Source of the DNA: Chionis minor
Lineage: Eukaryota > Chordata > Aves > Charadriiformes > Chionididae
Direction of reading: 5' to 3'
Length of the DNA: 64,000 bases
Assembly (NCBI GenBank): GCA_013398295.1
Contig: VZSF01002029.1
Coordinates: 496,001-560,000, forward strand
Shown here: positions 59,770 through 64,000 of the stretch, piece after piece
How the letters are laid out: the number at the start of each line of letters is the position of its first letter
How positions within the stretch are numbered: the stretch's first letter is position 1
Position numbers and translations under genes: made by a program
Notes under the pieces: generated by a model
The model's database searches: none
Seen by the model: the letters and a program-made list of their open reading frames with translations, nothing else
Told to the model about the DNA's origin: nothing

Positions 59770-60185
59770 CTGTTGGGGTGAGTCCAGAGGAGGGCCACGA
59801 AGATGCTGGAGCACCTCTGCTGTGAGGCCAGGCTGGGAGAGTTGGGGGTGTTCAGCCTGGAGAAGAGAAGGCTCCAGGAAGACCTTATAGCAGCCTGCCA
59901 GTATCTGAAGGGGGCCTGCAGGAAAGATGGAGAGGGACTCTTTATCAGGGAGTGTGGTGATAGCACGAGGGGTAATGGGTTTAAACTGAAAATGGGGAGA
60001 TTTTGATTAGGTATCAGGAAGATATTCTTACTGTGAGGGTGGTGAGGCACGGCCACAGGCTCTCTAGAGAAGTTGTGGATGCCCCATCCCTGGACCAACC
60101 TGGTCCAGTGGGAGGAGTCCCTGCCCACAGCAGGGGGTTGGAGCCAGATGATTTTTAAGATCTCTTCCAACCCAAACCATTCTAT
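59770..60185 (+). mobile_element. CR1 LINE, 5'-truncated 3' end, forward orientation
   Basis: Begins in the ORF2 segment encoding the VQRRA-like stretch ('gagtccagaggagggccacg', 59779-59798) and continues as [20 protein letters not shown] in the open frame 59803-60006. That frame ends at an in-frame TGA at 60004-60006, within what was coding sequence. The C-terminal VVDAPSL-type block (60072-60094) then runs into the 3' UTR with an internal deletion: the VFKARLD-type block is missing, so 'ccccatccctgga' passes straight to 'ccaacctggtccagtgg'. The 3' UTR blocks 'cagcagggggttggagccag' (60128-60147) and 'tcttccaacccaaaccattc' (60162-60181) end the copy. It directly adjoins an inverted CR1 segment at 60193. 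Confidence 0.95.
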
Positions 60186-60192
60186 CCTCAGA

Positions 60193-60716
60193 ATAGTCAT
60201 CATCTAGTCATAGGAGCCACAGATGAACCTTATCAGGTTCCATGGACTTGCGCACCCTCAGGCTCCTTAGCTGATCTCAGACCTGATCTTTCCTACAGCG
60301 GGCAGCACCTCATTCTCCCAGTCCCTGCCTTTGCCTTCTGCAGCTTGGATGCTGTGGTTAGAGCCTTTGCCAGTGAAGACTGAGGCAAAAAAGTTTTTGA
60401 GTACCTCAGCCTTCTCCATGTCCCATGTGACCAGGTCTCCTGTTTCCTTCCTGAGTGGGCCCACCTTTTCCCTAGTCACTGATTTACCTATAGGTTTTCT
60501 TGTTGCCCCTGATGCCCCTGGCTAGATTTAACTCTATCTGGCCTCTTTAGCTTTCCTGATCCCTGGCTGCTCAGACGATTTCTCTGTATTTCTCCCAGGC
60601 TATCTGTCCTTGCTTCCACCCTCTGTAGGCTTCCTTTTCGTGTTTGAGATTGTCTGGGAGCTCCTCGTTCATCCACGCAGGCCTCCTGGCTTTTTTACCT
60701 GATTTCTCTTTGTTGG
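60193..60716 (-). mobile_element. CR1 LINE ORF2 middle segment, inverted
   Basis: The minus strand encodes the linker between endonuclease and reverse transcriptase of CR1 ORF2, plus the start of the RT region. Recognisable blocks in order from 60716 downward are a WMNEEL-type start (about 60674-60657), [20 protein letters not shown] codons (about 60625-60578), [17 protein letters not shown] codons (about 60535-60497), then [20 protein letters not shown] (inside 60479-60267), and a KSMEPDKVH-type RT start near 60220. Several stops and frame changes show decay. The segment ends abruptly at 60716, where forward CR1 3' UTR begins. Orientation opposite to the 3' end it touches suggests a 5' inversion from twin priming rather than two unrelated insertions. 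Confidence 0.88.
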
Positions 60717-60803
60717 GATGCATCGCTCCTGAGCTTGGCAGGGGGCTGGAACTAGATGATCCCTAAGGTTCCTTCCAACCTAAACCATTCTATGATTCTA
60801 TGA
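60717..60803 (+). mobile_element. CR1 LINE 3' terminus, forward, joined to the inverted segment
   Basis: Contains 'cagggggctggaactagatg' (60740-60759), 'ttccttccaacctaaaccat' (60769-60788) and the terminal ATTCTATGATTCTATGA repeat (60787-60803). Only about 87 bp of 3' UTR are present, and the whole RT-to-C-terminal part expected between it and the neighbouring ORF2 segment is missing, as in inverted and internally deleted LINE insertions. Confidence 0.92.
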
Positions 60804-63800
60804 AGAAAATCAATACACAGAAGTGGGTTAAAGAACAGTCTAAAATCTGAAAAGGAAGTACTAAGAAATCTTGGGAAACCAAGCGAGATGAGAAATCAAT
60901 ATTGAACACAGACTGTCAAAGAGAGAACATAGAGCCTATATGTAGCAAAACACCTGAGCTGAATTCTAAGATAAAGCTTTTAACTTTGCCACACTGCAAG
61001 ACTCAAATAGGAGGCAGCAAGATCATCCTAGGAAGGACAGTTTTGAAGTCATGGTTCCACAGACATTCCTCTTAGCTTAGTAGCATCTTGTCCCACGTAC
61101 CCTTCTCTTCTCTCCTTGTTTCCCCCCACGTTGCTCTCATGCAACTGCTTATGAAGCCACGTAAACCGCAGCAGGGAATTCACCCAGCCTCAAAATTAGC
61201 CTGCAGAAAATAACTACACAGAACAGGAATGACCTGTTGACAGTGTGGCAAGAACAGCCTGACCTGGCACTCTTACTGAGAGAAAGAGATGAAAAACTGT
61301 GGCCTAAATGAGCAAATAATTGTTTAATGTGCTATTCAAATATAAGTACTCAGCCCTTCATGAACAGTTCCTATACAAAGCAAACAGCAAAAGCCATTTA
61401 GTTTAGTTTCCTTGGAAGAGATCTCATTTATCAGTCTACAAACATGGTGTATACTTACACCTCTTGTTCTCAAAGAGAAAATATTGGGCTTGTGCCAATA
61501 CTGTATGCTTCCTACTTTTTTCAATGGGGAAACTAAAGCCTATTTTTACATTGGCCTTCCAGGTCTGCAATAAGCTGGTCTAGCACAAAGCAGATTATTT
61601 GAAATGGATGAGTACTTTCTCCTGAGCTAAATCTGAATGTTAATAGGAACAAACCAGGTTCATTTTGGTTGCTAAACCACACACCTATTAGTTCTTCAAC
61701 CCGGAGGGGAAAAGCAGGGTGAAAATACAATGTAAATTACTCAGCCTTGATGGCTGATCCTCAGAACCTGTAGAAACTAGTCTTTTAACCTACCTTGTGG
61801 CAACGGAAGTCTGAAGAGTAGGCGCAAGTGAAAAAGGACAATTAATAAGGGACATAGGTCATCCAGACAAACCCCAGAAAAGATTGTGATTACCTCAAAC
61901 AGGTTTGTAATTCATAAAGACAGAGAACAAAATTACCTGTCACTGAACCTGCCTTCCTTCTTACCCCAGGATGCTCAAATATTTTGCCTTTACACAGAAT
62001 GTTTGAGTATTCCTCGTTTTCTACTTTTCAAGGAAAGAGAGAGGAAAAAAAATGAGGTAGGTTTTTGTTACATTTCTTACTCCTTATCCATATCTAAAGG
62101 TTTTCTTCTAAAATTTTGTATGTCTGCAGACTAAACACAGAAAACTGAGGCCTCCTGTAAGCAGTGATCAACAACTGCAACATTTTATACTATGAAATGT
62201 TTGGCGGTTTGTCAACAAAATGCATATTGTAATAAAAATGCTGTCACTAAGGTGAATAAAAACATTCCTGATATTTTTGTGGCTAAAAGAAATTATCTTT
62301 TAAGTTATGTGGAAATAATACTAACATAGATGAAAACTGGCAAAGTATGAGATAATTTTGATAACTAGGCTACGGAAATTGTACGGGCAAAAGAGAGGAA
62401 CTCAGTCTGTAATCCTTACACATTCCTCTGGAGAGCGAGGAGTTATAAAGAATACATTTATGAACCCATCTCTCATTCTATCACAGATTTTATCATATTT
62501 GAAATACATTTGTTAAGTGTCCATGTGTTTTTAAGAAGGACATTACATAAGAACAAAGAAAAAGGGGGCAATTCTTAGGATATTTTTAGAAAGCCTAATA
62601 TTTACCTCATCCTTCAGTTGGAACTGGGAGATCTCATTTCCTCAAGAGAGTGCCCTGCTCTTCCCACCAGAAATCATGACAATAAAGGCATAACTGAATG
62701 GCAAAGAAAGAACTTACTCCTCTCTTAAGGCAGCATTTCATGGACATTCCTGCAGTCCTGAAAATTATTCTGAAGGAAAGTTATGGCTGACATACCACAA
62801 GCTATACTAAACCAATCGTGTATTAATACAAGGTACTACCCATACGTGGATTACTAGGTATGTTACGTTGCAATGGTAACTAAAACTCCAACACTGAGGA
62901 GATTTTATTTTTTCCAATCATCATTTCTTTGTCTCTAAGCGTTAGCACATACTTATTTGAGTTTGGAGCAAATACTTCTGACAATCGCTGCATGCGTTCC
63001 TAGGTGCATTTCCATAAAACTGAGCCATCAGTAAAGAAAAAGACTTTTAAACCTGCCCAACCTGTTCAGGCATAATAGGAAATAACAGACAGAAAAAAAT
63101 ATTCAATTAATGGTAGCTTGTGAGTGGCCAGTTCCTATCCTGGAAGGCTGAAGATGAGATTATGAACCTTACACTTTATAGTTTTTAGAATTCTGTCATC
63201 CTTTACATAAAGCACAAGACAACAAAGATATACCTGGTCATACTTTGCCTGAGGCAATACTACTGAGAAACAAGTACTACCCAAAACAGAGGTTTACGCC
63301 GCAAAGTTGCATACCAGGAAGGAGACCAAGAGCACGTTATACATCAAGCGCTCTGCAACTACGTGCCACATGTTTATTTTCCCAGAAACACATCTTTAGT
63401 AACTACAGCATAACAGTACCTCATGATGGCTGGTCCCTTGTCATCGTTGGTGTTGTGAAGGCAGAGAGCTGTCTGCCAGCAAAGAAATTCTCATACCAGA
63501 GGGATTCTCTAATGACAAAACTTAGTTGCTGTGCCAGCTCACGCAGCTAAACAGAACGGCTGAATGCAAGTGAAAACTAATAACGTACAAAATGGCCTTA
63601 GTTAAGTATGTGGAAACAAGCAGCAGCTCTGTGTCACTGCTAGCACGCAGCCTTCCCTCATGGAAAAGGAAAGGCAGCAGAAAGCTGAGGCAGTAAGATG
63701 TCAGCTCAAAGCAGGTGGGAGGCCCACTGTCCTCTACCAGACGTAGCTCAGAAGCTGCCCATTTTCACCATTCTGAAATGGTGAGACCGGAGGATGTCCT

Positions 63801-64000
63801 CCTGACTTACGCTTTGGCAGCCAAAAAGCTGCCCTTTGAAACGGTTGTCACCAAGTTAATTAACCGAGTTCCTAAATGTTTAGCGTGAAAATAATAACCA
63901 TTTGGATTTTGATATGTGTATTCATTATCAGCAGCAAAAAGGTCTGAGAAAACAATCCTTTTCTCAGGAGCTACTGTACACTGGTTTGTGAGGGTGAGAA
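60804..64000. other. Unique DNA, no recognised feature
   Basis: AT-rich with no repeat family, RNA gene or credible exon that I can name. A 101-codon plus-strand frame (63245-63550) has no domain. The last about 350 bp are slightly richer in G and C, without a recognisable element. Confidence 0.5.

Noticed and set aside
1..64000. CRISPR arrays, operons, phage, tRNA or rRNA genes
   Set aside because: No regularly spaced direct repeats, no clustered same-strand genes, and no cloverleaf or rRNA-like sequence noticed. The repeat content points to a vertebrate nuclear genome.

Overview
This window looks like a stretch of an avian nuclear genome. It is AT-rich, intergenic or deep-intronic, and contains no complete protein-coding gene that I can support. 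The best evidence for a bird is repeat content. There are several CR1-type LINE copies with the 3' terminus typical of birds (an ATTCTATGAT-like end preceded by a GGTTGGAAGGGACCT-type block), and one decayed LTR resembling a common avian ERVL-type family. No bacterial, plasmid or organelle features are present. Single N bases at 270 and 14007 point to a draft assembly.

Layout. Positions 1-7800 are mostly unique AT-rich DNA. They include one coding-like open frame broken by a single stop (448-912), an old CR1 tail (2395-2672) and a 33-nt segment with clean splice-site-like borders (3208-3240). A fairly intact CR1 3' end lies at 7813-8216. Positions 8217-35700 hold an 88-bp direct duplication (copies near 9563 and 9907), a CpG-containing segment open on both strands (13569-13901), a small CR1 scrap (16258-16312), G/C homopolymer tracts (17690 and 18428), short perfect palindromes, and a locally GC-rich exon-like island (28246-28580).

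The right half is richer in transposons: CR1 (-) at 35701-35920, an ERV LTR (-) at 39070-39485, a very old CR1/L3-like ORF2 scrap (+) at 46631-46936, CR1 (-) at 50609-51046, and CR1 (-) at 57013-57850 carrying a long ORF2 C-terminal part. A compound CR1 cluster at 59770-60803 has an inverted ORF2 segment directly joined to a forward 3' terminus, as expected for a twin-primed insertion. The last 3.2 kb hold nothing I recognise.

There is no operon-like or pathway-like set of genes. The features are independent insertions in a gene-poor background. Most open reading frames here are short and are what chance gives in AT-rich DNA, or are antisense shadows of CR1. I found no convincing new biological system. 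The points most worth checking are the broken coding-like frame at the left edge, the CR1 inversion at 60 kb, the very old ORF2 scrap at 46.6 kb, the 344-bp-offset duplication at 9.6 kb, and several exon-like segments that RNA-seq would settle quickly.
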